DNA of 64,000 nucleotides, taken from the NCBI GenBank assembly GCA_038327655.1, contig JBBQLG010000009.1, positions 1 to 64,000 of the forward strand. Direction: 5' to 3'. The position numbers and the translations under genes were made by a program. Shown piece after piece: positions 18,179 through 27,201 of this stretch; positions within the stretch are counted from its first letter, which is position 1, and each line of letters begins with the position of its first letter. The notes under the pieces were generated by a model that saw only the letters and a program-made list of their open reading frames with translations, made no database searches and was not told where the DNA came from. The stretch is from JBBQLG01 sp038327655. Its GTDB lineage: Bacteria; Bacteroidota; Bacteroidia; Cytophagales; Spirosomataceae.

Positions 18179-18834
18179 TAACTAACTAAAAGATTGCGGG
18201 CCACATCGTAGCTAATGAATAACGTGGTTTCCGGCCCAATCTGTACCTCAACGGAGCGGTCGAAGGAGCTAATCTGATTCATGCCCACTTCGCAGCCCAG
18301 CGTTAGGCCCGAACGCACAAGGTGTTGCAAAAATTCGGCCGAGTGTTCGAGTACGCCCATGATGCGAACCCGCTCCCCGGTCATAACGTCCGACAGTTTC
18401 CGGTAACCGGTGGCGGGCATCTCACCGGCAACGGTCGGGATGGGGTCGCCGTGGGGGTCGAACTGCGGATTGTTCAGGAAGGCATCCAGTCGCTCCACCA
18501 GTTCGTCGGAACGGATGTGTTCGAGTTCTTCGGCCATACTGTGTACCTCATCCCAGCCAAACCCCAGCTTCTCGACCAGGAATACTTCCCAGAGCCGGTG
18601 CCGCCGGATAATTTTCAGGGCCAGCCGTTCGCCTTCGTCCGTAAGCCGGACACCCTGGTACTTTTTATAGTGAATAAGCTGCTTATCAGCTAATTTCTTG
18701 AGCATATCCGACACCGAAGCCGCCTTGGTTGCCGTCATTTCAGCCAGCGCGTTCGTACTCACCTCGTCGCCGTCCTGCCGGGCTGCGAGGGAATAAATCG
18801 TCTTCAGATAGTTTTCTTCCGTGAACGAATGCAT
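18178..18834 (-). CDS. mntR: DtxR/MntR family metal-dependent transcriptional regulator
   Basis: A 218-residue regulator with an N-terminal winged helix (about 1-60), a dimerisation and metal-binding domain with the HRLWEVFLVEKLGF and EELEHIRSDELVERLD helices (about 78-120), and a C-terminal SH3-like FeoA domain (about 145-218). Such proteins repress metal-uptake genes when Mn(II) or Fe(II) is bound. It is divergent from an Nramp-type mntH gene, which strongly suggests manganese control of that transporter. A TATGTTTG -7 box and a TTTAG-N6-CTAAA dyad lie upstream. The gene is translationally coupled to the downstream lptG-like gene. The symbol rests on context. Confidence 0.88.
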   Translation of the reverse strand: MHSFTEENYLKTIYSLAARQDGDEVSTNALAEMTATKAASVSDMLKKLADKQLIHYKKYQGVRLTDEGERLALKIIRRHRLWEVFLVEKLGFGWDEVHSMAEELEHIRSDELVERLDAFLNNPQFDPHGDPIPTVAGEMPATGYRKLSDVMTGERVRIMGVLEHSAEFLQHLVRSGLTLGCEVGMNQISSFDRSVEVQIGPETTLFISYDVARNLLVS

Positions 18835-18878
18835 GGCAAAGTCGTTTCGATTCGACGCTACGGCGGTCTTATTTTATA

Positions 18879-18927
18879 CAAACATACCTTTTAGCAAACA
18901 CTTTGCGAAAGTTTAGGGTTATCTAAA
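18879..18927 (-). promoter_or_regulatory. mntR promoter and putative MntR operator
   Basis: On the minus strand TATGTTTG (complement of 18879-18886) is a perfect TAnnTTTG box, with TCG 19 bases upstream. The dyad TTTAGGGTTATCTAAA at 18912-18927 has five-base arms TTTAG/CTAAA and lies just behind the -33 position, between mntR and mntH. A further CCTAA half-site occurs at 18939-18943, next to TAACTTG, a possible -7 for mntH. Operator assignment is inference. Confidence 0.55.
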
Positions 18928-18989
18928 AAATAATTTCGCCTAACTTGTGCCTGCGAAACAGATAGCCTGCCAATTAGGTATGTACCCCC

Positions 18990-20315
18990 ATGAAAAACCG
19001 GCAACCGGTCACCTTTAGCGCGCGACTGACCAATTCCCTGCCGGATGTTCACGCCAGCATACCCGTACCCGCAAACGGGGGTTTTTTCCGTAAACTCTGG
19101 GCGTACACGGGACCGGGTCTGATGGTGGCGGTTGGCTACATGGACCCCGGCAACTGGGCCACCGATATTGCGGGCGGGGCGCAGTTTGGCTATAAACTGC
19201 TGTCAGTCATTCTGATTTCTAACCTGTTTGCGATTTTGTTGCAGCACCTCGCCCTGAAACTCGGCATCGCCACCGGGCGCGATCTGGCGCAGGCCTGCCG
19301 CGACCACTACAGCCGTCGCGTGGCTATTTTCCTGTGGGTGCTCTGCGAAATTGCCATTGCGGCCTGTGATCTGGCGGAAGTGATCGGCTCGGCCATTGCC
19401 CTGAACCTCCTGTTTGGCCTGCCGCTCACAGTGGGCGTAATGCTGACGGTATTGGATGTGTTATTGCTTTTATTATTGCAGCACAAAGGTTTTCGCTTTA
19501 TCGAAAGTTTAGTCGCCAGCTTGATTCTGATTATCCTCATCAGCTTTACCTACGAATTAGTCGTTTCCCGGCCCGACGTACAGGGCATGATCGGTGGGTT
19601 ACTACCCCGCCCCGAAATCGTAACGACGCCCGGTATGCTCTACATCGCCATTGGCATTTTGGGGGCTACCGTGATGCCGCACAACCTGTACCTGCATTCC
19701 AGTATTGTGCAAACCCGCGATTTCCCGCGCAACGACGCCGGGCGGCAGTCTGCCATCAAATTCGCGACCATCGACTCGACCATATCGCTCTTACTGGCGT
19801 TTTTCATCAACGGGGCTATTCTGGTGCTGGCAGCGGCCACGTTCCACTTTTCGGGCAATCAGCAGGTGGCCGACATCATGGATGCGCACCGGCTGTTAGA
19901 CCCAATTCTGGGCGTAAAATTAGCCAGTATGCTGTTTGCCGTAGCGTTGCTGGCATCGGGTCAGAACTCCACGCTGACGGGGACGCTGGCGGGGCAAATT
20001 GTGATGGAAGGGTTCCTGAATCTGCAACTCAAGCCGTGGGTCCGGCGGTTGGTGACGCGGTCGGTAGCTATTTTACCGGCACTGGTCGTTTCGATTTTGT
20101 ACGGCGAAAAAGGAAGTTCTGACTTGCTGGTGTTCAGCCAGGTCATTTTATCGCTACAACTCAGTTTCGCCGTGGTACCGCTGGTGCAGTTTACCAGCGA
20201 CCGGCTCAAAATGGGCCGTTTTGTCAACCCTGCCTGGGTGCGCGTCACGGCCTGGACGGTAGCTGGCATTATTGGCGTCCTGAACGTTTATCTGCTGATC
20301 GAGACGGTATTTTGA
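18990..20315 (+). CDS. mntH: Nramp family Mn2+/Fe2+ transporter
   Basis: A 441-residue proton-coupled divalent metal importer of the inner membrane with about eleven helices. Helix 1 has the metal-binding DPGN in GYMDPGNWATDIAGG (about residues 50-64), and helix 6 has MPHNLYLHS (about 229-237). Both are the diagnostic Nramp motifs. Length fits bacterial MntH. The divergent neighbour is the MntR/DtxR-type regulator, with an inverted-repeat operator between them. No partner ferrous-iron genes are present. Confidence 0.94.
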   Translation: MKNRQPVTFSARLTNSLPDVHASIPVPANGGFFRKLWAYTGPGLMVAVGYMDPGNWATDIAGGAQFGYKLLSVILISNLFAILLQHLALKLGIATGRDLAQACRDHYSRRVAIFLWVLCEIAIAACDLAEVIGSAIALNLLFGLPLTVGVMLTVLDVLLLLLLQHKGFRFIESLVASLILIILISFTYELVVSRPDVQGMIGGLLPRPEIVTTPGMLYIAIGILGATVMPHNLYLHSSIVQTRDFPRNDAGRQSAIKFATIDSTISLLLAFFINGAILVLAAATFHFSGNQQVADIMDAHRLLDPILGVKLASMLFAVALLASGQNSTLTGTLAGQIVMEGFLNLQLKPWVRRLVTRSVAILPALVVSILYGEKGSSDLLVFSQVILSLQLSFAVVPLVQFTSDRLKMGRFVNPAWVRVTAWTVAGIIGVLNVYLLIETVF

Positions 20316-20554
20316 ACCTATATTCGACCCGATCAAAACGCCCCGGTCCGATTCAGTCAGGACGGTTTATGAGGAGGGTGATCATATTGAGAATTCTGCT
20401 CCCTAAGATCAGCTAAAGACTTCTCAACAATCATACATATCTTTCATTGTACTATTCCTCAATCTGTCTTATGACTACACTTATGTAAAGGGATTTGACA
20501 CAGAAAAAAATTTAGTTATTACACCGCTATTTCTTAAAAAGAGACAAAATACTC

Positions 20555-22105
20555 TTAATCCTTCACTCGTTGAAAATGAAGATCACTGTAGCTTGAATTC
20601 GGTATAATAGCCTGCAAGCTGAAACCAGAAATTCGCTCCCCCGGAGAAGAATTGAATTGTACGAAAACCCCATCATCCAATTCAGGATTCTGCCATTTCA
20701 GCACAAATTGATTAGGACCAAAGACTCTCATAAAACCCCGTAGCTGGAGCGATCGTTGACTGGCAAACCAGAGTTGGTGACCGTGTAAGCTAATTACCAC
20801 TCTACCCAACCAAATATCTTGGTACGTACCTACGTAGCGCTGCAAGTCCGTTGCGGTTAGGGGAGTTTGTCGAGCGGCTTGCTGCCAAACTGAATCCCTC
20901 ATAGATTGGGAAGTCCGCTCCTGACGTTGAACGCGTTCTTGCATAGCTGCTGTTTGATCTTCCCCCAAGATGCCTAAATAACTGTCAATGATTTGATCTG
21001 TAATAACGCTGGCAGCACCACTCTCTGAATTCGTAAACACAATTACCCCTAAACCTAACTCGGGAAGCATAGCTACTTCTGAAACCATACCAACGTCTTG
21101 CCCTGAGTGCACAATCTCTTTATATCCTCTTACGTCGCTTAAAAACCATCCCAGTCCATAGGCGGCAAAATGGGTCCGGTATATTCCTGGTTGATGAACT
21201 GGAATTATGACCTGCGGGGTAAACAGGTCTTCGATAACGGCCTCGCTTAACAATTGCTTAGTTAAATGGGGACCGTATTTACCCCGATTCAGCAGCATGA
21301 GTACCCATTTACTCATTTCCTCAATATTCGTGTAAACTCCTCCGGCAGCATCAACTTTCATTGAGCCGTAGCGGGTGACGACCCGCACTGAATCACGGAG
21401 CAGTTTATGGGCATCGATCAGGTTAGGATTGTCTCGACAAGCTTGGTAAGACGCTGCGCTTTGTTGCATACCCAATGGGCGCAGGATACGCTGCTCAATG
21501 AATTCTTCCCAACTCACTCCTGCCACTTGTGCAATGATGGCTCCGGCAACCAGATAGCCATTGTTCGAGTAAGCAAACTGGCTGCGGAACGAAGAGGAAG
21601 GTTTGATATATCGCTGGTTATAAAGGATTTCTTCCAGAGTGAAGTCGGTTGAATCGGGATCGTGCATCAAATCACCTACTCCATTAGGTAGCCCGCTGCG
21701 ATGGCTTAATAAATCGCGAATAGTCAGTTGCTGACTGGCTAAGGAATCGTAGAGCCGAAAGCCAGGTAGATACTGATTGACCCGGTCGTCCCAGCGCAGC
21801 TTTCCCTCGTCAACCAACAGGGCTATAGCTGCCGCTGTAAAGGCCTTTGTATTGGAGGCAATACCAAACAGGGTTTGTGTGGTTACAGGTTGTTTAGTCT
21901 GAAGTGAGCGTACACCATACCCTTTACTAACCAGTAGTTTCCCATCTTTGATAATGCCAACGGCAATGCCTGGGACCTGAAATACGCTTCTGTTTCGCTG
22001 AACCAGGTTGTCCAGTTGTTGGACCGTTATAGGTTGAGCAAATACTTTCCATTCAGCTCCGTTTAACCAGGTAAGTAGTAGGAAAAGTAGCTTGGTACGG
22101 TTCAT
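20555..22105 (-). CDS. Serine hydrolase of the beta-lactamase class C/esterase family
   Basis: A 516-residue exported protein (signal peptide about 1-23). The penicillin-binding-protein-like transpeptidase fold spans about 25-380, with the SxxK nucleophile in IASNTKAF (about residues 81-88), YSNNGY (YxN motif, about 165-170) and HSGQDVG (about 331-337) in place of KTG. A small C-terminal beta domain (about 405-515) resembles DUF3471. Such proteins are mostly peptidases or esterases, not true beta-lactamases; the substrate cannot be inferred. The gene is AT-richer than the core genes and lies next to the IS3 element, so it may be part of a transferred patch. Confidence 0.88.
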   Translation of the reverse strand: MNRTKLLFLLLTWLNGAEWKVFAQPITVQQLDNLVQRNRSVFQVPGIAVGIIKDGKLLVSKGYGVRSLQTKQPVTTQTLFGIASNTKAFTAAAIALLVDEGKLRWDDRVNQYLPGFRLYDSLASQQLTIRDLLSHRSGLPNGVGDLMHDPDSTDFTLEEILYNQRYIKPSSSFRSQFAYSNNGYLVAGAIIAQVAGVSWEEFIEQRILRPLGMQQSAASYQACRDNPNLIDAHKLLRDSVRVVTRYGSMKVDAAGGVYTNIEEMSKWVLMLLNRGKYGPHLTKQLLSEAVIEDLFTPQVIIPVHQPGIYRTHFAAYGLGWFLSDVRGYKEIVHSGQDVGMVSEVAMLPELGLGVIVFTNSESGAASVITDQIIDSYLGILGEDQTAAMQERVQRQERTSQSMRDSVWQQAARQTPLTATDLQRYVGTYQDIWLGRVVISLHGHQLWFASQRSLQLRGFMRVFGPNQFVLKWQNPELDDGVFVQFNSSPGERISGFSLQAIIPNSSYSDLHFQRVKD

Positions 22106-22156
22106 TTCGTAGTAATGATTAGGTCATGTCAGTAAATGTATCAATTAATTATTTTC

Positions 22157-23575
22157 TGTATTACCCTGATTTTACTTGACAGATTTACATTCATTTTTAT
22201 GCTACAGCCATAGACTCCGTCGATTGCATTTTGACTGCTTGTCGACGTTTCGTTACCCGCCATTTCTTGACCAATTCGCCTTGCATTCGATGCGCTTGTT
22301 CAGGCCGGTCCGCCGGTGCGGTATAATAGCTACAACTTCGATGCGGCCGTAACTGATTGTAGTTCTCAATCGCTCGTTGAACCGCTTCTTCGGCAGCCGC
22401 GTAACTGATAAAGCTCCGGTTTAGCAACATATCCTCCTTGATCGTCCGATTGACCCGCTCAGCCAATGCATTTTCGTACGGATCGCCCTGCTCAGTCATG
22501 CTGATAGCAATCTTGTTTTTCTGTAACAAACCCGTATAGGCATGGCCGCAATATTGAACGCCCCGGTCCGAATGATGGATCAGCGGTTCGCTAACCTTAT
22601 TCCGTTTCAAAGCCATCTTCAACGCGGCTAATGGACCTTCCATTTCTAAAGTAGGATGTAACGCCCAGCCAACGATCTTTCGCGAATAGGCATCAGTGAC
22701 CAGACTTAGATAAGCGAACCCACGGGGCAGAGGCAAGTACGTGATATCGCTTACCCATTGCTGATTGGGTGCGTCTACTTTCTTCCCTTTCGCTAGATTG
22801 GGATACTTGCGGAAGGGGTGTTTCGACCAGGTAGTCTGCGCTCGCCGTGTTTTTCTTCTTATCAGTAATCCATTATCTCTGAGTAACTTAGTAAACTTGT
22901 CTCGACCTAGCTTGATGCCATGTTGCTGACGGAAGTCAGCCAGCTGGTAGTGCAGGATCTCCGCTCCAACCGAGGGCAAGTCTAAGCGTAACCGGCGGAC
23001 TTCGGCTAACACCAGAGCACTTTTAAGGTCCGCTTTCTGTGATCGTTTCTGCTTCTCATACCAAGCCTGACGGCTTACCCCAAACAGCCCGCAGAGGGTT
23101 GCCATGCTCACCAGGGGGTGATGCAGGCTAAGTTGATTTACTGTTTGGGGCCAGGCTTTTTTCGGATTGAAATGTTGAACCGCGCGGGCGGCCCCGTCTT
23201 TTTCCGCGATGGTAATCATCGTCTGAGCAACTTCGTGCTTCAGCTTTTCGCCCTGAAGTAGCATCTCCATTTGGGCTAACTGGAGTTTAAGTCGGGCGAT
23301 CTCCTGGGCGTCTGTTTTCATGGGCCAAACTCGTTTAGGATCGGGGTAATAACGGCGAAGCCGGTAGCGATGGTAGGCTCGATTCCAGCGATGAAGGGAA
23401 GTTCGGCTGATTTTCAGTTCAGTCAGAATGTGGGCTTCCCTGACTAATCCGAGTCGGTATAATTCGACGACTTGCCATCGAAAAGCACCGGTTTTGTACT
23501 TTTGCTTTAGATCAATAAAACTGTTCAGTGTCATAACTTTACACAGATAGTGTCAAGCTATTTCAGGGATATACA
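22157..23575 (-). mobile_element. IS3-family insertion sequence, complete
   Basis: A 1419-bp element bounded by imperfect terminal inverted repeats. The left end begins TGTATTACCCTGA and the right end, read inwards, TGTATATCCCTGA. Over 25 positions 19 match, including a shared CTTGACA. Ends have the TG...CA form usual for IS3. One transposase gene fills the element. Flanking bases (ATTTTC on the left, CTGTTA on the right) show no obvious 3-5 bp target duplication. Confidence 0.85.
22197..23534 (-). CDS. IS3-family transposase, single-ORF form
   Basis: A 445-residue transposase that joins in one frame the functions usually split between OrfA and OrfB by frameshifting. Residues about 15-60 form a helix-turn-helix and 75-110 a leucine-rich coiled coil. 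134-225 is the HTH_21-like region and 250-415 the RNase H-like integrase core. The catalytic triad is D263 (in VSDITY), D323 (in HHSDRGVQY) and E359 (in ENALAERVN), with the classical D-X59-D-X35-E spacing. No frameshift or stop is seen, so it may be active. The second base after the stop side leaves about 40 bp to the left end. Confidence 0.93.
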   Translation of the reverse strand: MTLNSFIDLKQKYKTGAFRWQVVELYRLGLVREAHILTELKISRTSLHRWNRAYHRYRLRRYYPDPKRVWPMKTDAQEIARLKLQLAQMEMLLQGEKLKHEVAQTMITIAEKDGAARAVQHFNPKKAWPQTVNQLSLHHPLVSMATLCGLFGVSRQAWYEKQKRSQKADLKSALVLAEVRRLRLDLPSVGAEILHYQLADFRQQHGIKLGRDKFTKLLRDNGLLIRRKTRRAQTTWSKHPFRKYPNLAKGKKVDAPNQQWVSDITYLPLPRGFAYLSLVTDAYSRKIVGWALHPTLEMEGPLAALKMALKRNKVSEPLIHHSDRGVQYCGHAYTGLLQKNKIAISMTEQGDPYENALAERVNRTIKEDMLLNRSFISYAAAEEAVQRAIENYNQLRPHRSCSYYTAPADRPEQAHRMQGELVKKWRVTKRRQAVKMQSTESMAVA

Positions 23576-23663
23576 CTGTTACAACGCTGAGAGCACTTTT
23601 TAGATGATAAAGTACCAGTCAGGTAAACCAATACCCAACTGGTACTTTATATGGACAAACCAA

Positions 23664-24299
23664 CTACCGCACGTAGGTACCGAAAATCAGATCCCATACC
23701 GGCGACGAAACACCGTAGTTGCTTTCCTCTGATTTATAGTGGTGGACGCTGTGGTTGATCCAGAGCCATTTCAAGAAGTTTTTCGGCGGGGCGTAGGCAT
23801 GAACAATAAAATGGACGCCCAGATACGCCGTGTAGCCGACCAGAAAACCGGGAAAAAACGAATAGGCTGCTTCGCCCATCAGCATGAAGAACAGGCCGAA
23901 AAAAGCCGCACCCACAAAAATAGCCAGCGCGGGCGGCATCGCTAACCGGGTTTTGTCCTTCGGGAACTCGTGGTGAACGCCGTGAAACGTGTACTGAATT
24001 TTGGCCCGTCGCTCATTGGTTGGCTCTAAATGGTAGAGGTAGCGGTGCAAAACGTATTCAAACAGGGTAAAGACGGCTAAACCCACGAAAAACAACCCCA
24101 CAATGGCCCCGGTGCTGAAATCAGTGTGCGTCAGGGCGTAATACAAGAGCAATACCGACGAGACTAACCACATTGTAACGGGTACCAAGATGTGCGTGCG
24201 GGAGAGTGCTTCTAAGATCGGGTTATCAAAAAGTTGCTTCGTTCCCGAATGCTTGGGGCGGGCGTGGGCACCTTTCAGCGAGTTGACAGTTCCTTGCAT
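23664..24299 (-). CDS. Fatty acid hydroxylase/sterol desaturase family protein
   Basis: A 211-residue membrane di-iron hydroxylase with four helices and the histidine boxes HRYLYH (about 85-90), HGVHH (about 106-110) and HSVHHYKSEESNYGV (about 183-197). Size and motifs fit the fatty acid 2-hydroxylase/carotenoid hydroxylase group; substrate candidates are sphingolipid or sulfonolipid acyl chains or carotenoids. An upstream 12-bp perfect inverted repeat at 24358-24386 lies between this gene and ndh and may be an operator or hairpin. Confidence 0.87.
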   Translation of the reverse strand: MQGTVNSLKGAHARPKHSGTKQLFDNPILEALSRTHILVPVTMWLVSSVLLLYYALTHTDFSTGAIVGLFFVGLAVFTLFEYVLHRYLYHLEPTNERRAKIQYTFHGVHHEFPKDKTRLAMPPALAIFVGAAFFGLFFMLMGEAAYSFFPGFLVGYTAYLGVHFIVHAYAPPKNFLKWLWINHSVHHYKSEESNYGVSSPVWDLIFGTYVR

Positions 24300-24357
24300 A
24301 AAGTGGGTATTGTTTATTCGTTAGCGCGAAAATAAAGGTTTCTCAGAAATGGATTGG

Positions 24358-24386
24358 CAAAGTAGTAAATCAGGTTTACTACTTTG
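24358..24386. repeat. Perfect 12-bp inverted repeat upstream of the hydroxylase gene
   Basis: CAAAGTAGTAAA and its exact complement TTTACTACTTTG are separated by five bases (TCAGG). The dyad sits 59 bases before the start of the hydroxylase gene and 89 bases after the NDH-2 stop. There is no T-run, so an operator is as likely as a terminator. Confidence 0.6.
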
Positions 24387-24474
24387 ATGCTATGCGAACG
24401 TATAACAGATTAAAATGCGTTCCGGGCCGCCAAACTAATCAGCCAATCAACGTCGAAAAATGAGCCAGTGGCCC

Positions 24475-25812
24475 TTATTTGGGCATTGCTACCGGATCGG
24501 CCAGCTTTTCCTCGACAGCGGCTGCTGTAACTTTGGGTAGTTTGGGTTTGATAATGAGCCGTAGCGACTGATCGTAATTGATGTAGTTCCACATCCAGTT
24601 GATGAAAATCACCAACCTGTTTTTCACGCCCACAATAGCAATCAGGTGAACAAATAACCAGGTTAGCCAGGCCAGAAAGCCCTGAAACTTGATAAACGGC
24701 AAGTCGACCACGGCCAGCCCACGCCCCACCGTTGCCATCGACCCCAGGTCGCGGTACGAAAATTCTTTGGCCGTTTCTCCCTTAACCATCCGGCGCAGGT
24801 TACGGGCCAGCAGTTTCCCCTGTTGAATAGCGGGTTGGGCTACCTGCGGGTGGCCGTTGGGAAAATTCTCTTCCGTCATGAACGCCACATCGCCAATGGC
24901 AAAGATATCGGTAAAGCCCTCGATCTGGTTCAGCCGGTTCACCTTCACCCGGCCACCACGCCCGATTACTTCGGCGGGCAACCCATTCAGTGGATTGGCT
25001 TTTACCCCGGCGGCCCACACGAGCGTGTTCGTCCGCAGTTTATCGCCCGTCTCTTTGATAGTAACAATACGGCCGTCGAAGTCGATTACGTGCGAGTTCA
25101 GAATCACGTTGACGCCTAACTTATGGACGTATTCGAGCGATTTCTTTTGCGACGGCACGGACATTGGTCCCAGCAGTTCGCCCCCGCCTTCGACCAAATA
25201 AATCTGCATTTCCATGAAGTTCAGTTCCGGAAAGTCGCGGGGCAGTACGGTTTTTCGCATTTCGGCGAAGGTGCCGCACAGTTCCACGCCGGTTGGCCCA
25301 CCCCCCACCACCACGATGTTCATCAGCCCCTGCCGCTCGTCTTCGGTTTCGGCGCTGAGGGCATCTTCGAGGTTTTGCAGCACCCGGTTGCGGATGGCAA
25401 TGGCCTCGGAAACGGTTTTCATCGGTAACGCCCGGTCCTGAATATTCTTCATACCGAAATAATTCGTGTCGGCACCGGTGGCGAGCACCAGGTAATCGTA
25501 CGGAATGGGACCAAGTGCCGTATCGAGGACTTTAGTATCGGGATGAATAGCCACCGCGTCGGTGATTCGGATGTGGGTATCCTTATCGCAGGGAAATATT
25601 TTCCGCAGGGGAAAGCAAATAGACGATGCCTCCAGACCCGCCGTAGCCACCTGATAATACAGCGGCTGAAACTGGTGGTAGTTCTGGCGGTCGATGAGTA
25701 CAACCTGAAACTCATCCCAGTCGGACAGTTTCCGGGCTACCTGTAGTCCACCGAAACCGGCGCCTACGATCACAACCCGTTTGCGCGTTGTGGCGGGTAT
25801 GTTTGGATTCAT
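24475..25812 (-). CDS. ndh: Type II NADH:quinone oxidoreductase
   Basis: A 445-residue single-subunit flavoprotein that passes electrons from NADH to menaquinone without pumping protons. It has the N-terminal FAD fold VVIVGAGFGGLQVARKL (13-29), a second nucleotide-binding motif VVVGGGPTGVELCG (about 168-181), an FAD-closing GDVAFM segment (about 308-313), and a C-terminal hydrophobic membrane-docking region (about 375-415). Length agrees with bacterial NDH-2. It is 130 bases downstream of the bshA stop side, on the same strand. Confidence 0.9.
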   Translation of the reverse strand: MNPNIPATTRKRVVIVGAGFGGLQVARKLSDWDEFQVVLIDRQNYHQFQPLYYQVATAGLEASSICFPLRKIFPCDKDTHIRITDAVAIHPDTKVLDTALGPIPYDYLVLATGADTNYFGMKNIQDRALPMKTVSEAIAIRNRVLQNLEDALSAETEDERQGLMNIVVVGGGPTGVELCGTFAEMRKTVLPRDFPELNFMEMQIYLVEGGGELLGPMSVPSQKKSLEYVHKLGVNVILNSHVIDFDGRIVTIKETGDKLRTNTLVWAAGVKANPLNGLPAEVIGRGGRVKVNRLNQIEGFTDIFAIGDVAFMTEENFPNGHPQVAQPAIQQGKLLARNLRRMVKGETAKEFSYRDLGSMATVGRGLAVVDLPFIKFQGFLAWLTWLFVHLIAIVGVKNRLVIFINWMWNYINYDQSLRLIIKPKLPKVTAAAVEEKLADPVAMPK

Positions 25813-25942
25813 ACGTTCAGTTGACAGTGCCGAGGACCCTCAACTCCCTGAAGGGTAGTGGGGGTTAGACGGACGATAATTCTACCCAATTAACCACAAA
25901 CAGCCTGCATCGGTTACGATTTTAAGCAACCGACGGCCATAA

Positions 25943-27091
25943 TTAAGCCGACAGGTTTACGCCAACGGCCGATTCCTGCACAACCCGCTCGTAATGCCGC
26001 TCGTACAGCGGCAAGATTTTACTCAGTTCAAATTCCTTGGCCCGCGCCAGCGCGTTGGCCTGAAACTGGGGCAAGTGCGCATCGTCTAAGATATAGAGCG
26101 CATTTTTCACCATGTCGGGTACATCGCCCACGTTGCTCAGGAAACCCGTAATACCGTTTAGATTCAGCTCAGGCAGCCCCCCGGCGTTAGAGGTAATCAG
26201 GGGTACTTCGCAGGCTAAGGCTTCCAGGGCAGCGAGACCAAAACTCTCGTTCTCGGACGGCATCAGAAACAGATCGGCGACGGACAGCACTTCTTCCACG
26301 GCGTCTAACTTACCCAAAAACCGGACACTTTCGTAAATACCGAGTTCGCGCACTAATTTTTCGATCCGCGCCCGTTCGGGACCATCACCTACCAGGAGCA
26401 GTTTAGCGGGGATTTGCTGCTGTACGTGGTAAAAGATCATCACGGCATCGTCGATGCGCTTTACCCGCCGGAAGTTGGAGGTGTGAACGAGCAGTTTTTC
26501 GCCGTTGGGGCAGATGGCCCGCTTGAAATGGTCTTTGTCCTGCCGTTTGAAGCGCGTGAGGTCAATAAAATTCGGAATGACTTCGATGTCGCGGTGGATC
26601 TTGAAATGTTTGTAGGTATCGCGCCGAAGGTCTTCCGACACGGCCGTTACGCCATCGGATTCGTTGATGCTGAAGGTAACCACCGGTTCGTAGGACGCAT
26701 CTTTGCCAACGAGCGTAATGTCGGTGCCGTGCAGTGTGGTCACGACCGGTACGTGCCGCCCCTGCGCCCTGAGAATCATTTTGGCCATGTATGCCGCCGA
26801 CGCGTGGGGAATGGCGTAATGCACGTGCAGCAGATCGACGTTTTCGTTCAGGACCACGTTCACCATTTCGCTGGCTAAGGCCGATTCGTAGGGCGCATAC
26901 TGAAACAGGGGATACGACGGAATGTTGACTTCGTGGTAAAAAACGTTCTCGTTAAAAAAGTCGAGCCGGGGGGGTTGCTGGTAGGTGATAAAGTGAACCT
27001 GATGGCCGTGTTGCGCCAGGGCTTTTCCCAGTTCGGTGGCCACCACGCCACTGCCTCCGAAGGTTGGGTAACAAACAATACCTATTTTCAT
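25943..27091 (-). CDS. bshA: N-acetyl-alpha-D-glucosaminyl L-malate synthase
   Basis: A 382-residue GT4 glycosyltransferase that joins GlcNAc from UDP-GlcNAc to L-malate, the first step of bacillithiol synthesis. Diagnostic segments are the N-terminal KIGIVCYPTFGGSGVVATELG, HVHYAIPHASAAYMAK (about 97-112), TTLHGTDITLVG (about 125-136) and the EX7E-type SENESFGLAALEALA (about 283-297). A start 14 codons upstream is possible, but the ATG at 27091 begins with the family's canonical MKIGI. BshB and BshC are not in the window. The leader carries a TTTGCCCC/GGGGCAAA hairpin at 27106-27134. Confidence 0.93.
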   Translation of the reverse strand: MKIGIVCYPTFGGSGVVATELGKALAQHGHQVHFITYQQPPRLDFFNENVFYHEVNIPSYPLFQYAPYESALASEMVNVVLNENVDLLHVHYAIPHASAAYMAKMILRAQGRHVPVVTTLHGTDITLVGKDASYEPVVTFSINESDGVTAVSEDLRRDTYKHFKIHRDIEVIPNFIDLTRFKRQDKDHFKRAICPNGEKLLVHTSNFRRVKRIDDAVMIFYHVQQQIPAKLLLVGDGPERARIEKLVRELGIYESVRFLGKLDAVEEVLSVADLFLMPSENESFGLAALEALACEVPLITSNAGGLPELNLNGITGFLSNVGDVPDMVKNALYILDDAHLPQFQANALARAKEFELSKILPLYERHYERVVQESAVGVNLSA

Positions 27092-27105
27092 GTGGGTGAG
27101 AACGA

Positions 27106-27134
27106 TTTGCCCCTTAACAACAACCGGGGGCAAA
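27106..27134 (-). other. Possible hairpin in the bshA leader
   Basis: TTTGCCCC (27106-27113) and GGGGCAAA (27127-27134) are exact complements separated by 13 bases. They lie 15 bases upstream of the bshA ATG and could pair in the 5' leader RNA. Function unknown. Confidence 0.35.
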
Positions 27135-27201
27135 AAATCTCCCGGCGGCTGTGTAAAGTAATTGTTAGGGAGACCCGCAAAGAAGCATAGCCTCTTTTAT
27201 C

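Noticed and set aside
20336..20351. A 15-base match (AACGCCCCGGTCCGA) to the IS3 transposase gene at about 22557, first thought to be an IS remnant.
   Set aside because: The match corresponds to codons for the conserved SDRGV motif but similarity does not extend on either side, so chance is as likely as a relic.
20555..22105. The serine hydrolase as a true class C beta-lactamase.
   Set aside because: It is longer, has a C-terminal DUF3471-like domain and lacks the KTG triad, so it is called only as a family hydrolase.
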